A DNA stretch of 64,000 nucleotides from Pseudomonas frederiksbergensis. Lineage in GTDB: Bacteria; Pseudomonadota; Gammaproteobacteria; Pseudomonadales; Pseudomonadaceae. Under the pieces are notes generated by a model, which saw only the letters and a list, made by a program, of their open reading frames with translations, ran no database searches and was not told where the DNA came from. The stretch covers positions 186,001-250,000 of the forward strand of contig NZ_JQGJ02000005.1 in assembly GCF_000802155.2 (NCBI RefSeq), read 5' to 3'. Shown here piece after piece: positions 8,291 through 18,026 of the stretch; the first letter of the stretch is position 1; every line of letters starts with the position of its first letter. The translations under genes and the position numbers were made by a program.

Positions 8291-8929
8291 ATGTTCAATA
8301 CGCCACTTCCCACTGTCAATGAATTGCCCAGCACCCGCCAACTGGTACGCTCGACTGTCATCGCCTTGCTGGCTGCGGTCGGCTTGCTGGTCACCGTCGT
8401 CATGCCTTCGGAATATGCGATCGACCCGACGGGCATGGGCCGCGTACTGGGCCTGACGCAAATGGGCGAAATGAAGATCAAGCTCGCCCAGGAGGCGTTG
8501 GCGGATGCAGCGACGCAACCGGTTCAAGAGGCTCCAGCTCAGCTGATTGCTGCGGTAACTCCTTCGGCGCAACCTGCGCCTCCACCCCCCGCCCAACCCG
8601 CCCCGGATTTAAAGACAGATGAAATGACTGTCACGCTAAAGCCGGGCGAAGGGACAGAAATCAAGCTGGAAATGCTCAAGAACGCCACCGTCAGCTATGA
8701 ATGGGCGGCCTCTGGTGGGCCGGTGAACCATGACACCCATGGCGAACCCTACAACGGAAAAAAGGGCTATTTCCATAGCTACTCCAAAGCCAAGCAGGTC
8801 AAAGGCGACAAGGGCGAATTCACGGCACTGTTCGACGGTACTCATGGGTGGTTCTGGCGTAATCGCACGAATAACGACGTGACCATATCGCTGAAAACGA
8901 CAGGCAATTACCTGAGCGTCAAACGCTGA
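8291..8929 (+). CDS. Membrane-anchored protein of heavy-metal efflux clusters
   Basis: 212 aa, 12 bp after hupE. One N-terminal transmembrane helix (VRSTVIALLAAVGLLVTVVMP), a Pro/Ala linker (QPAPPPPAQPAPD, around residue 95), then a periplasmic beta-rich domain (VTLKPGEGTEIKLEML ... YFHSYSKAKQVKGDKGEFTALFDGTHGWFWRNR). Such proteins are usually annotated only as transmembrane anchor protein and lie between HupE and an RND metal-efflux adaptor. The downstream adaptor is decayed here (8971-9090). Function unknown, probably metal-stress related. Confidence 0.75.
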   Translation: MFNTPLPTVNELPSTRQLVRSTVIALLAAVGLLVTVVMPSEYAIDPTGMGRVLGLTQMGEMKIKLAQEALADAATQPVQEAPAQLIAAVTPSAQPAPPPPAQPAPDLKTDEMTVTLKPGEGTEIKLEMLKNATVSYEWAASGGPVNHDTHGEPYNGKKGYFHSYSKAKQVKGDKGEFTALFDGTHGWFWRNRTNNDVTISLKTTGNYLSVKR

Positions 8930-8970
8930 TTCCAGTCAAAACACGTCCTCTAGCTCCTACGCAAACCTCA

Positions 8971-9090
8971 ATGAACACCTCAACCACCCTGCTCCGCTCC
9001 GCGCTCCTGATCTGGTTATCGGCCTGATGACCGCCTGTGGTGCTGAAAAGCACGCTGCAACCGAAAGCTGGTCATGGGCACTCGCACGGG
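8971..9090 (+). pseudogene. Frameshifted remnant of a CzcB-like RND adaptor lipoprotein
   Basis: A start codon gives MNTSTTLLRSALLIWLSA then TGA. Shifting frame at about 9018 continues as IGLMTACGAEKHAATE, a lipobox (LMTAC), and shifting again at 9070 gives GHGHSHG before a stop at 9091. Lipobox plus a His-rich N-terminus is typical of heavy-metal RND adaptors of the CzcB kind, which normally follow the hupE/anchor pair. Nothing of the rest of an adaptor or of CzcA remains before the next gene. Confidence 0.65.
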
Positions 9091-9100
9091 TAATGCCACA

Positions 9101-9131
9101 GGGCAAGAGCCGCATACGCGGCCTCTTGCCC
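9101..9131. repeat. Imperfect hairpin after the adaptor remnant
   Basis: GGGCAAGAG ... CTCTTGCCC with CCGC/GCGG continuing the stem (one bulged C) and an ATAC loop. No T-run follows, so it may be a REP-like palindrome or a weak terminator. The remaining bases to 9378 show no gene; they hold the promoter region of the TerC-family gene. Confidence 0.5.
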
Positions 9132-9378
9132 ATCGCGGATTCGACGCGCCGCGCTCACGGTGGCGTGGTTTGTCAGATCCTGTAATAAATCGTTTCGTAG
9201 GAAGTGCTGGAAATCGATGTAGGATTTCTTCCCCGATTATTTCCAGGTCTGTATGAATACCCTCCAGGAACCTCCCAGTCGCCTTTCGAAGAACCGTTTT
9301 CTTGCCGTCGCTGCGTCCTGCATACACTCGTTGCAGTCCGCTTCCCTTGCATTGACTGTCCGAGGGAACGAATAACCC

Positions 9379-10938
9379 ATGGAATGGATCGCTGACCCCA
9401 CGGCCTGGCTGGGCCTGCTGACGTTGATCGTGCTGGAGCTGGTGCTCGGCATCGATAACCTTGTATTTATCGCCATCCTGGCTGACAAACTTCCCCCCGA
9501 GCAGCGCGACCGTGCCCGTGTCATCGGCTTGTCCCTGGCGTTGCTGATGCGCCTTGGCCTGCTGGCGAGCATTTCGTGGATGGTGACGCTGACCAACCCG
9601 TTGTTCGAGATTTTCGACAAGACCTTTTCCGGGCGCGACCTGATCATGCTGTTCGGTGGCGTGTTCCTGTTGTTCAAGGCAACCATGGAGCTGCATGAGC
9701 GGCTCGAAGGCCACGTGGCGCAACGTTCCGGCAATGTCGGCTATGCGCTGTTCTGGCCCATCGTTGCGCAGATCGTCGTGCTGGACGCGGTCTTCTCCCT
9801 GGATGCGGTGATTACCGCCGTGGGCATGGTGGAGCACCTGTCGGTCATGATGATCGCTGTGATTTTCTCCATCGGCCTGATGATGATCGCGAGCAAGCCG
9901 TTGACCCAATTCGTCAACAGCCATCCGACCGTCATCATGCTCTGCCTGGGCTTCCTGATGATGATCGGCTTCAGCCTCACGGCTGAAGGCCTGGGTTTCC
10001 ATATTCCGAAAGGCTACTTGTACGCGGCGATTGGTTTCTCGATCCTGATCGAACTGTTCAACCAGTTGGCGCGCTCGCGTCGCAAGAAAAGCCTGCAAGG
10101 TCTACGACCGATGCGCGAGCGTACCGCCCATGCGGTATTGCGCCTGCTGGGCGGTCAAAAACTGGGGCCCGATGAAATAGGTGAGGAAATCGCCGACATG
10201 CTGGAAGGCGATGAGCCGGAGCAGGTGTTCCATCGGCGCGAACGGGTCATGATCAGCGGCGTGCTGCAACTGGCGGAGCGCCAGATTCGCAGTGTGATGA
10301 CGCCTCGTGCGCAAATCGACCACCTCGACTTGGACAATGAAGCGGAAGAAATCCGTACAACACTGATGCACTCTTGCTACTCACGCTTGCCGCTGATCCG
10401 GGAAGGACGCGTGGATGAGCCGCTAGGCTTTGTCCATAAGAAAGAACTGCTCAAGGAAATGCTGGCGGGCAATCAGCCGAACCTGGAAGCCATGGCGCGC
10501 AAGGCCATCAACCTGCTCGACAGTTTCACGATCCTCAACGCGCTGGAACAAATGCGCAAGGAGTCGACCCACATCGCCTTCGTGGTAAACGAGTTTGGTG
10601 ATTTCGTCGGCCTCCTGACCATGACCGACATTCTCGAATCCATTGCCGGAGAACTGCCGGATGCCAGTGAAGTCGATGGGCCGAGCATCGTCGCCCACGA
10701 AGGCGGTTTCCTCGTCAGCGGCGCCCTGAACCTCAGCCAGGTCCGCGAACATATCGGTTTCCAGGCGAAAGCGACGGAGGATTACCAGACGCTTGCCGGT
10801 CTGGTGATGAGTTTGTTGGACCGTTTGCCAATCATCGGCGATACCGTTCGCTGGCAGGAATGGCGCATGACGGTGGTGGAGGTGCAAGAGCGACGGGTAA
10901 CCAGGGTGTTGTTACGCGTCGAGGACCCGGGCCGCTGA
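9379..10938 (+). CDS. TerC family membrane protein with CBS pair and CorC/HlyC domain
   Basis: 519 aa. Residues 1-225 form a TerC-type membrane domain with acidic motifs in helices ([34 protein letters not shown]). Residues about 290-420 form a CBS pair ([34 protein letters not shown]), and the C-terminal 85 residues are a CorC_HlyC domain ([17 protein letters not shown]). This YoaE/YegH-like architecture is linked to metal (Mn or other cation) homeostasis in TerC relatives; substrate not shown. The long minus-strand frame inside it is a shadow. Confidence 0.9.
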   Translation: MEWIADPTAWLGLLTLIVLELVLGIDNLVFIAILADKLPPEQRDRARVIGLSLALLMRLGLLASISWMVTLTNPLFEIFDKTFSGRDLIMLFGGVFLLFKATMELHERLEGHVAQRSGNVGYALFWPIVAQIVVLDAVFSLDAVITAVGMVEHLSVMMIAVIFSIGLMMIASKPLTQFVNSHPTVIMLCLGFLMMIGFSLTAEGLGFHIPKGYLYAAIGFSILIELFNQLARSRRKKSLQGLRPMRERTAHAVLRLLGGQKLGPDEIGEEIADMLEGDEPEQVFHRRERVMISGVLQLAERQIRSVMTPRAQIDHLDLDNEAEEIRTTLMHSCYSRLPLIREGRVDEPLGFVHKKELLKEMLAGNQPNLEAMARKAINLLDSFTILNALEQMRKESTHIAFVVNEFGDFVGLLTMTDILESIAGELPDASEVDGPSIVAHEGGFLVSGALNLSQVREHIGFQAKATEDYQTLAGLVMSLLDRLPIIGDTVRWQEWRMTVVEVQERRVTRVLLRVEDPGR

Positions 10939-10952
10939 CACGTTGACGCCAC

Positions 10953-11864
10953 TCATTCGCTGACATAACGCTCGAAACGCGCCGCCAGGAACGCCCTCAA
11001 TACCTGGACCGCTGGCGTCAGCGAGGTTCGATGGGCGCACACCAGTTGCAGCGGTGCTGGCTGGCCATAGTCCGGCGGGAAGATTTCCACCAGGCGACCG
11101 CTGCGAATGTCGTCCGTCACATCGAGCTTGGACTTGTAGACGACACCAAGCCCCGATACCGCCCAACGCCTGACAATATCCGCGTCATCGCTGGTGCGGT
11201 TTCCCAGGACCTGAACGGTTTCCACGCCTTGCGGCGTCTGGAAACTCCAGCGTTCGAAGGTCTGCTCGCCCATCACGTAACGAAGGCAATTGTGCCCGCC
11301 CAGCTCTGCGGGGGTTTCTGGTCGGCCATGGCGTGCGATGTAGTCGGGCGAGGCGCACACCGTCCTTCGGTTGGACGGTGCCAGCGCCAGGGACACCAGG
11401 CTCGAGTCAGCCAACTGGCCATAGCGGATGCTCGCATCCAGGTGTTCGGTGAACAGGTCAGCCACCTGGTCGCTGACGCGCAGGTGCAACAGCACCTTGG
11501 GATGCAACTGCTGGAACTCATCCAGCCACGGCAGCAACAGGTTGCGGCCGATGTCCGAGGGCATCGACAAGCGCAGCGTCCCGCAGATTTCGTCGCGCCC
11601 CTGCGCCAGCACAAGCTCCCCGTTGTCCAACGCCTCCAGCGCCTGCCGCGCATGGCTCAGGTATCGCTCGCCGTCATCCGACAAGCGCAGCCGCCTTGTG
11701 GACCGCACGAACAACCGCACCCCCAGGCTTGCCTCAAGCCGCTGCACTGCGACGCTGGCCAGCGCCGGAGAGATGTCCAGCAGCCTTGCCGCCGCTGAAA
11801 GACTGCCAGCGTCCGTCGTGGTCACGAATACCTGGAGATCATCGATTCGAATGATTTTTTTCAC
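10953..11864 (-). CDS. LysR family transcriptional regulator
   Basis: 303 aa. N-terminal winged helix-turn-helix (IDDLQVFVTTTDAGSLSAAARLLDISPALASVAVQRLEASLGVRLF, first 50 residues), then a periplasmic-binding-like effector domain of the CrgA/DmlR-like subgroup (GTLRLSMPSDIGRNLLLPWLDEF, SGLGVVYKS). Targets cannot be deduced; no divergent partner gene lies next to it. It converges on the TerC-family gene with a 14 bp gap. Confidence 0.92.
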   Translation of the reverse strand: MKKIIRIDDLQVFVTTTDAGSLSAAARLLDISPALASVAVQRLEASLGVRLFVRSTRRLRLSDDGERYLSHARQALEALDNGELVLAQGRDEICGTLRLSMPSDIGRNLLLPWLDEFQQLHPKVLLHLRVSDQVADLFTEHLDASIRYGQLADSSLVSLALAPSNRRTVCASPDYIARHGRPETPAELGGHNCLRYVMGEQTFERWSFQTPQGVETVQVLGNRTSDDADIVRRWAVSGLGVVYKSKLDVTDDIRSGRLVEIFPPDYGQPAPLQLVCAHRTSLTPAVQVLRAFLAARFERYVSE

Positions 11865-12039
11865 GCTGTAGGGTCTCTCGACAGAGCCTCACCAACCGGA
11901 GCTGTGGGCGCTTTCATGGGCTTCGATGAGGGTGCGGGCGGGATATGCTGGCTCGGGTATCGCTCAGTACAGACGGGTAAATCGTAACGCTTTCGCCAGG
12001 CAGACGACTATGCCTGAATCAACGCTATGACACGCGGGC

Positions 12040-15000
12040 CTAACGCCCGGGCATTGGGCGGCCTGGACGCTTTCTACCGTGTTGCTGTTCTTCCGACTCC
12101 GGGTTCAGCATGCGACTTGATTGGGGCAGTCGTGGTATCTGCAATAACAGGCTGATTTCCTCCGCGCTGACAGCCTTGCTGAAAACGTGCCCTTGAATCT
12201 CATCGCAGCCGTTTTCCCGCAGGAAGGTCTGCTGCTCTTCGGTTTCGACACCTTCGGCAATGACCTTGAGGTTCAGTTTATGCCCCAGTGAAATCACGGC
12301 GGTGGCGATGGCCTTGTCGTTTTCGTTGTCGGGCAGGTCGCGCACGAAAGACTGGTCGATCTTGAGTCGTGCAATGGGGAAGCTCTTCAATGCGGCGAGA
12401 CTGGAGTAGCCGGTGCCGAAATCGTCGATCGAGAGACTGGTGCCCATCGACTGCAGCGCCTTCATTTTACTGATGGCTTGTTGAAGATCTTGCATGATCA
12501 GGCTTTCAGTCAGCTCCAATTCAAGGTACCGCGGCTCCAGTCCGGTTTCTTGCAACGCATGCTTGACCCGGTCGATCAGGTCTCGTTCGATGAACTGGCG
12601 GGCGGAAATGTTCACCGACATGGTGATCGGCGGCAAGCCGGCGTCCTGCCACGCCTTGTTCTGCCTGCACGCGGCGTGGAACACCCAGTCACCAATGGGC
12701 ACGATCAACCCGGTCTCTTCGGCCTGGGGAATGAACTTGATCGGGGACACCATGCCCAACTCCGGATGTTGCCAGCGAATCAACGCTTCCACCCCGATGA
12801 TCTGGCCTGACTGCAAATCCACTTGTGGCTGGTACAACAGCAGGAACTCGCCGTTGATGAGTGCGTTGCGCAATCCATCCTGCATGGCAAGCTTGCCCTG
12901 GACCTTATTGTTCATCTCGCTCGTGTAGAACTGGAAGCTGTTGCGGCCCAGTTCCTTGGCTCGGTACATGGCGGCGTCCGCATTGCTGAGCAACGTGTCG
13001 GTATCGCTGCCGTCGGCCGGGTACGTGGCCAAGCCCATGCTGCAGGTGACGTGGAGCGTATGCCCACTGAGGTGGATCGGCCGCAGGATGGCTTCCTGGA
13101 TCTTGTGCAGGACGGGCGTCACGCCGTCGAGGTCCGACGGTTGGTCGAACAGGATGATCACGAATTCGTCGCCGCCCAGTCGTACGACAGTGTCGGTGCG
13201 ACGCACACACTCCACCATGCGCTGGGCCACGGTTTTCAACAGCTCATCCCCCGCGCTGTGCCCAAGGCTGTCGTTCACCAGCTTGAATTTGTCCAGGTCG
13301 AGAAACACTACCGTCACCAGCCGGTTGTAGCGCTGCGCATACAGCATCGCCTGCTTGAGACGGTCTTCGAGCAACGTGCGATTCGGCAGCCCGGTCAATG
13401 CGTCATGGTCACCCATGAAGCGAATGCGTTTTTCGGTCAGTTGATGCACTATCGCGATGCCTGCCAGCGGTGTCGCCAGCTCGATCAGTTGCGTCTCGGC
13501 CGGGCTAGGGCTGCGTACGGTGTTGGCATACAACGCAAACGTACCCAATACCTTTCGCTCATGGGACAGGATTGGCGTCGACCAGCAGGCGCGAAACCCA
13601 TAGGGCGCGGCAATCGAACGGTAGTCTTGCCACAGCGGATCCTGCTGGATGTCCGTGACGACGACCGGTTCGCGGCGATAGGCCGAGGTGCCACAGGAAC
13701 CAACGCTGGGGCCGATTTCAATCCCATCGATGAGCTCGCAATAAGCTTTCGGCAAACTGGGAGCCGCACCGTGCAGCAGGTGCTTGCCCTCCTCATCCAG
13801 CACCAGGATGGACACCATCATGCCCTCCAGTTGGGACTCGACCAAGTGAGCGAGGCTGTCCAGGACTTCGGTCAGTTCAGTGCTCCTGGCGATCAGTTCC
13901 AGCACGTGACCCTGTCCGGCGCGGATGATCGCCTCTCGCTCCAATCGGCTGTTCTGCACGGCCAGCCGCTCCGTGGCAATGCTCAGTTGGGCCGTTCTTT
14001 TTTCCAGCTGGAGCCGGTCCTCGAGAAACTGGTTCACCGCGCGCGCCATGTTGCCAATCTCGTCGTTCCCGTGGTCGGCCATCATCAGATGCGTCTTGTG
14101 GGTATGTTCCTGGCGCAATTGCCGGCTTATTTGATTAAGCCGCACCAACACATGACGCCCCATGAACACGCGGGTCACAAACCAGGCGAACACCAGGCTG
14201 GTGCCCAACATGATCAGCACCCATTGCTGGCTGCGATTCGAATCCTCGACCAACCCCTCCAGGGCTGCACGATAGTCTTGCGTGTAGGCATTCGATTGCG
14301 CGCGGGCCAGGGCGACCAAGGTCCCGGCCTCGTTTTTCAATTCCTCATTGAAACGCTTGATGACGACGTTCTGGTTGATGATCCTCTGGCGCAGGGAAAA
14401 AAGATCGGGCGCCTGCGCATCGGCTTCCGACTTGCCTGCGGTGCGCGACAGCTGCTCATATCGGACCCGCAGTCGTTGCACGGCATCGCTGTCGATCGCC
14501 TGCGGCAGATCGAACAGCAACATCGCCCGTTCCAGGCTGGCCGGGGTCTGTGCCGCGGTTAGCCGGCCTGTAAGGCCCTCCAGGGCTTGCTCGAAGGCGA
14601 CCTCGGTCTGCAACAGGCTCTCGCGCAGTTGCGCAACGATGTTCGCCGTGTTGCGGAATATCTGGCTGGACTGATGCATGTCGAGGATCGCCACGCCACT
14701 GTTCGCGGCCGTCAGCTGCTGCACCCGTTGATCGAGGGCCTCGAGCTGCTCGACTGTCGCGGCATGGCTTGAGCGCAGGATCTCGGGAGAACGGGTGGTC
14801 AGGAGCTGGTCGGTCTGGCGCTCGATCAGTAATGTGCGCTGGACCATGTCTTGCCCGTTCTGCATGCGCACCAGCCGTTCATCCGTCAGCTGGCGAGTGG
14901 CGTTGTTCGACGTACGCAACGCGTAGACTGCGGTGGCTCCCCCTGCCAGGATCAGCAGCGCCAGCGTCAAGAAAGCCACTGTGAACTGTGCGCGCAGCGA

Positions 15001-15057
15001 TTGCGGCAACAGCTGGCGTCCAAGCCGGGAGATCATGTTCAACGTCAGGGATTCCAT
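12040..15057 (-). CDS. Membrane GGDEF-EAL c-di-GMP signalling protein with GAF domain
   Basis: 1005 aa. Order: transmembrane helix near the N-terminus (AQFTVAFLTLALLILAGGATAVYAL), a helical periplasmic sensor region, second helix (QWVLIMLGTSLVFAWFVTRVF), HAMP-like linker, GAF domain (about 385-545), intact GGDEF (628-632 within RLGGDEFVIIL) and intact EAL (757-759) with DDFGTGYSSL. It probably both makes and degrades c-di-GMP, or only one in vivo. The preceding periplasmic binding protein gene overlaps it by 13 bp, which suggests ligand sensing. No clear ribosome site for either the ATG at 15057 or at 15036. Confidence 0.92.
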   Translation of the reverse strand: MESLTLNMISRLGRQLLPQSLRAQFTVAFLTLALLILAGGATAVYALRTSNNATRQLTDERLVRMQNGQDMVQRTLLIERQTDQLLTTRSPEILRSSHAATVEQLEALDQRVQQLTAANSGVAILDMHQSSQIFRNTANIVAQLRESLLQTEVAFEQALEGLTGRLTAAQTPASLERAMLLFDLPQAIDSDAVQRLRVRYEQLSRTAGKSEADAQAPDLFSLRQRIINQNVVIKRFNEELKNEAGTLVALARAQSNAYTQDYRAALEGLVEDSNRSQQWVLIMLGTSLVFAWFVTRVFMGRHVLVRLNQISRQLRQEHTHKTHLMMADHGNDEIGNMARAVNQFLEDRLQLEKRTAQLSIATERLAVQNSRLEREAIIRAGQGHVLELIARSTELTEVLDSLAHLVESQLEGMMVSILVLDEEGKHLLHGAAPSLPKAYCELIDGIEIGPSVGSCGTSAYRREPVVVTDIQQDPLWQDYRSIAAPYGFRACWSTPILSHERKVLGTFALYANTVRSPSPAETQLIELATPLAGIAIVHQLTEKRIRFMGDHDALTGLPNRTLLEDRLKQAMLYAQRYNRLVTVVFLDLDKFKLVNDSLGHSAGDELLKTVAQRMVECVRRTDTVVRLGGDEFVIILFDQPSDLDGVTPVLHKIQEAILRPIHLSGHTLHVTCSMGLATYPADGSDTDTLLSNADAAMYRAKELGRNSFQFYTSEMNNKVQGKLAMQDGLRNALINGEFLLLYQPQVDLQSGQIIGVEALIRWQHPELGMVSPIKFIPQAEETGLIVPIGDWVFHAACRQNKAWQDAGLPPITMSVNISARQFIERDLIDRVKHALQETGLEPRYLELELTESLIMQDLQQAISKMKALQSMGTSLSIDDFGTGYSSLAALKSFPIARLKIDQSFVRDLPDNENDKAIATAVISLGHKLNLKVIAEGVETEEQQTFLRENGCDEIQGHVFSKAVSAEEISLLLQIPRLPQSSRMLNPESEEQQHGRKRPGRPMPGR

Positions 15058-16247
15058 AGGCGGCGATAGATGTCCCGATAGCCATTGTCAGGATCGTACT
15101 GGGATTTCTTCCCGCCATCGAAGGCGATATTGTCGGCGTTGACCAAGTGGACCGGCGCGACAAAACCGCTCACTGGCCGGCCTGCAAACAGGCGGTTCAA
15201 TTCATCCATGACTTGCCAGCCATGCATGTTCAGCGGCTCGGCCACGGTAACGGTCTGGTAGGTTTTTGCCTGTATGCGCAAGAAAGCCGAAGCGCTACCG
15301 TCGCCGGCAGACAACAGGCTGATGCCGTCACTGGGTATTGCCGCGCTGGTCAAGGAAGCGATCGAGTAATCGAAGTAGATATCGTTGATCGCCAGCGCAT
15401 GGGTCCAGCGTTCGCCATGGCGCTCCAGCAACTCCCTGGTCACTGCGGGCATCTTCTCGCCACTTTCCGAGATCGCGACATCGCGTACCTCCAGCAACGT
15501 ACATTCCCGACAGGCCCGGATGACGTTCTCCATGGCCTTGGCCTTCGTCATGGCGATGCCGTACCTGGAATCGGTCAGGATGACCACGCCGGCGCGTCCG
15601 TTTGATTGCGCCACTGCAGCCATGGCCGTGAGGCGAGCCACTTCAAGCGGGTCGCTGGTGACGTTCATGGCCACCGGCGTGCCCTCGATCGGCCCGGGGC
15701 GTACCCCGGCGTGCCAGCCGACCACGGGTATATTATTTTTGGCAAAAGGAGTCAGCGCCGCGTTGTTCTCAAGGGCATCGGAACCGCACAGGATGAGACC
15801 GTCGGGCTTCGCGGCCAAGGCATCGGAAAACGCCTTCGCGCGCCCGGCCGCCGAGCCTGCGCCATCGAAAATCTTCAGCGTCCAGCCCATCGCGCTGGCC
15901 GCCTCCCGGGCACCCTGCGCGACGCCGACGATGCCTCCGTTGCGCAAGTCTTCGGCAACAAGCGCAATACTCTTGCCCCGCTGCGCTTTGGGGCCGGAGT
16001 CAGGGCCGCTCCAACGAACAGCGCCGAGGGTGGCCCTGGAAACGACTTCCTGGGCTTGACTCACCGTAACCGCGGCGTCCCCCGGATCCGCTTGCGCTGG
16101 CAGGTTCTGGCCGTGACCGGAAGTCGCCGCACAAAGACAGGCAATCGTCGCTGACGCCACCCAGGGTAGCTGCAGCCTGACAAAGCAGGTTCGAGCCCTA
16201 CCCGCGATACCAAATCCGGAGCCGGTGGCGCGATCATGGTCTGGCAT
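15045..16247 (-). CDS. Periplasmic sugar-type substrate-binding protein
   Basis: 400 aa from the ATG at 16247 (an upstream start at 16280 is possible). A long N-terminus with a hydrophobic export segment (LPWVASATIACLCAATSGHGQ) precedes a type I periplasmic-binding fold: IALVAEDLRNGGIVGVAQGAREAASAMGW, KPDGLILCGSD, NIPVVGWHAG, VVILTDSRYGIA. Related proteins bind sugars or autoinducer-2. No ABC permease or ATPase is nearby. Instead its 3' end overlaps the GGDEF-EAL gene, so it likely presents a ligand to that protein's periplasmic domain. Confidence 0.87.
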   Translation of the reverse strand: MPDHDRATGSGFGIAGRARTCFVRLQLPWVASATIACLCAATSGHGQNLPAQADPGDAAVTVSQAQEVVSRATLGAVRWSGPDSGPKAQRGKSIALVAEDLRNGGIVGVAQGAREAASAMGWTLKIFDGAGSAAGRAKAFSDALAAKPDGLILCGSDALENNAALTPFAKNNIPVVGWHAGVRPGPIEGTPVAMNVTSDPLEVARLTAMAAVAQSNGRAGVVILTDSRYGIAMTKAKAMENVIRACRECTLLEVRDVAISESGEKMPAVTRELLERHGERWTHALAINDIYFDYSIASLTSAAIPSDGISLLSAGDGSASAFLRIQAKTYQTVTVAEPLNMHGWQVMDELNRLFAGRPVSGFVAPVHLVNADNIAFDGGKKSQYDPDNGYRDIYRRLWNP

Positions 16248-16360
16248 GGCGTCCCTTTTGCCAAAAATACAGTTCTGCAAAAGGATAGCCGGTTCTGCAC
16301 ATATCGACGCCTTTCAGGTCGCCGACGGCTTCAAGGCCGGCGACCTGGGTTGCCCCCGGC

Positions 16361-16768
16361 TTATTGCTTGCCCTCATAGTTGACCATCCAGGCGATCCCG
16401 AAACGGTCCTCGAACATCCCGAAGCGTTCCGCCCAGAACGTCTTCGCCAAGGGCATCTGCACGTTGCCACCGGCGCTCAACCCGTTGAACAGCCGCTCGG
16501 CCTCCTGAGCACTGTCGACGTTAAGGGAAACCGACACACCTTGCGGCTTGCTGAACGGCTGGCCTGGCGGGCAGTCGGACGCCATCAGGCTGAAGTCACC
16601 CACGGTCAGGCAAGCGTGCATGATCAGGTTCTTGTCCTTGGGCATGCCGACGTCCTCGGGTGCATCGGCAAAGGACATGCAGAACAGCTCGCCGCCAAGC
16701 ACGTCCTTGTAAAGCTCGAAGGCCTCCTTGCAGCGGCCGTCGAAGGTCAGGTAGGGAATGATTTTCAT
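16361..16768 (-). CDS. VOC family protein (PhnB-like)
   Basis: 135 aa with the glyoxalase/bleomycin-resistance fold in its PhnB/3-demethylubiquinone-methyltransferase-like form: MKIIPYLTFDGRCKEAFELYKDVLGGE at the start, MHACLTVGDFSLMASD in the middle and FWAERFGMFEDRFGIAWMVNYE at the end. Such proteins are widespread and mostly of unknown function. Single gene; a GGAG-type ribosome site precedes it. Confidence 0.88.
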   Translation of the reverse strand: MKIIPYLTFDGRCKEAFELYKDVLGGELFCMSFADAPEDVGMPKDKNLIMHACLTVGDFSLMASDCPPGQPFSKPQGVSVSLNVDSAQEAERLFNGLSAGGNVQMPLAKTFWAERFGMFEDRFGIAWMVNYEGKQ

Positions 16769-17065
16769 GGTTTTTTTCTCCTGTCACTATTTCATGATTG
16801 ATCGGACAGCTGTGTCCGCAGGCGTTCTTCCTGCCCGTGCAGCTCGGGCGGGGTGCGGCTTCACAGGTTAGTCGAATGACGTAGGGGAAGATCGACAGGT
16901 CGGGACGTTTTTTTTCAGCGGGCTGAAAAGCTCGTTGTTGCGACTGGAGCTTTTTGCGGTGGACTACCGCGTTCAAGACGAAACTGGTCGAAGCCCACCG
17001 ACCTGCTATCTTCAATGCAGACCTGAGTAGTTGCGATCCCATACGTATCCAGGTTGCATGGAGAG

Positions 17066-18016
17066 ATGATGTTGGAAGCAGTGGAACTGCTCGCTGTAGA
17101 TGGATGGGCCAAGCCATCGCCACGGGGCGAGTGTGACGTAATCATCGTCAACTACAACGCCGGTGATCTTTTGTTGGCAAGCGTCGGATCGGCATTTGCC
17201 GCCGGCGCCTCCAGGGTGATCGTGGTCGATAACGACTCCCACGACGACAGCCTGACGCTACTGGCACAAACCCAAGCTGCCGGCGACTCGCTTCGGATCA
17301 TCCGTAATGCCGCCAACCTGGGCTTTGCCGTGGCGTGCAATCAAGGTGCCCGCCTGTCAGCGGCCCCCAACTTGCTCTTCCTGAACCCGGACACCGAGCT
17401 GGCCGCCGATGCCATCGACCGCATGCTCCAGGCATTGCGCAGCTCACCCGAGATCGGCATGGTCGGCGGGTTCCTGTGCAATCCGGACGGTAGCGAGCAA
17501 GCCGGTGGGCGCCGCGTGTTTCCGACGCCCAGGCGCGCCTTCATGCGGGCTTTCGGGCTCTCGCGGCTCGCGGTTCTTTTTCCATCGGTGCTGTCCGATT
17601 TTCTACTGCACAAGGAGCCGCTGCCCAGCGCTCCCATCTTCGTCGAGGCCATCTCCGGGGCTTGCATGCTGGTCAAGCGCGAAGCGATAGAAAGCGTCGG
17701 GTTGTGGGACGAAGATTATTTCCTCCATTGCGAGGACCTGGACTGGTGCATGCGCTTTCATCAGGCCGGTTGGCGCGTCCTGTTCGTGCCGGATGCCCAG
17801 GTGATGCATGTATTCGGGGGCTGCAGCCGCCACCGCCCCTATTTCGTCGAATGGCACAAGCACCTGGGGTTCCTGCGTTTCTATCGCAAGTTTTTCCGCC
17901 GCAAGTATCCGTCCGCTCTATGGATCAGCGTGGTCATCGGGGTGTGGTTTCGATTCAGCCTGATGATTCTCCGCCACGCGACGTCCCGGCTCGGACATTC
18001 ATGGAACCAGCGATAA
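17066..18016 (+). CDS. Family 2 glycosyltransferase (rhamnosyltransferase-like)
   Basis: 316 aa. GT-A fold with DVIIVNYNAGDLLLASV, VIVVDNDSHDDS, LGFAVACNQGA and LLFLNPDTEL (DxD-like) in the first 120 residues, then FVEAISGACMLVKREAIESVGLWDEDYFLHCEDLDWCMRF, typical of WbbL/RfbF-type rhamnosyltransferases. The C-terminus has one hydrophobic stretch (ISVVIGVWFRFSLMIL). Tandem ATGs follow GGAG; the first is used. First gene of the polysaccharide locus on this side, 10 bp before the epimerase-like gene. Confidence 0.9.
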   Translation: MMLEAVELLAVDGWAKPSPRGECDVIIVNYNAGDLLLASVGSAFAAGASRVIVVDNDSHDDSLTLLAQTQAAGDSLRIIRNAANLGFAVACNQGARLSAAPNLLFLNPDTELAADAIDRMLQALRSSPEIGMVGGFLCNPDGSEQAGGRRVFPTPRRAFMRAFGLSRLAVLFPSVLSDFLLHKEPLPSAPIFVEAISGACMLVKREAIESVGLWDEDYFLHCEDLDWCMRFHQAGWRVLFVPDAQVMHVFGGCSRHRPYFVEWHKHLGFLRFYRKFFRRKYPSALWISVVIGVWFRFSLMILRHATSRLGHSWNQR

Positions 18017-18026
18017 CGAGCGATCA

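Noticed and set aside
9132..9378. Manganese (yybP-ykoY) riboswitch ahead of the TerC-family gene
   Set aside because: TerC relatives often have one, but the conserved GGGGAGUA and CCGC...GAGAC-type blocks are not present in this leader.
12823..14562. 579-codon plus-strand frame opposite the GGDEF-EAL gene
   Set aside because: The minus strand encodes GGDEF, EAL and GAF motifs; the plus frame has none.
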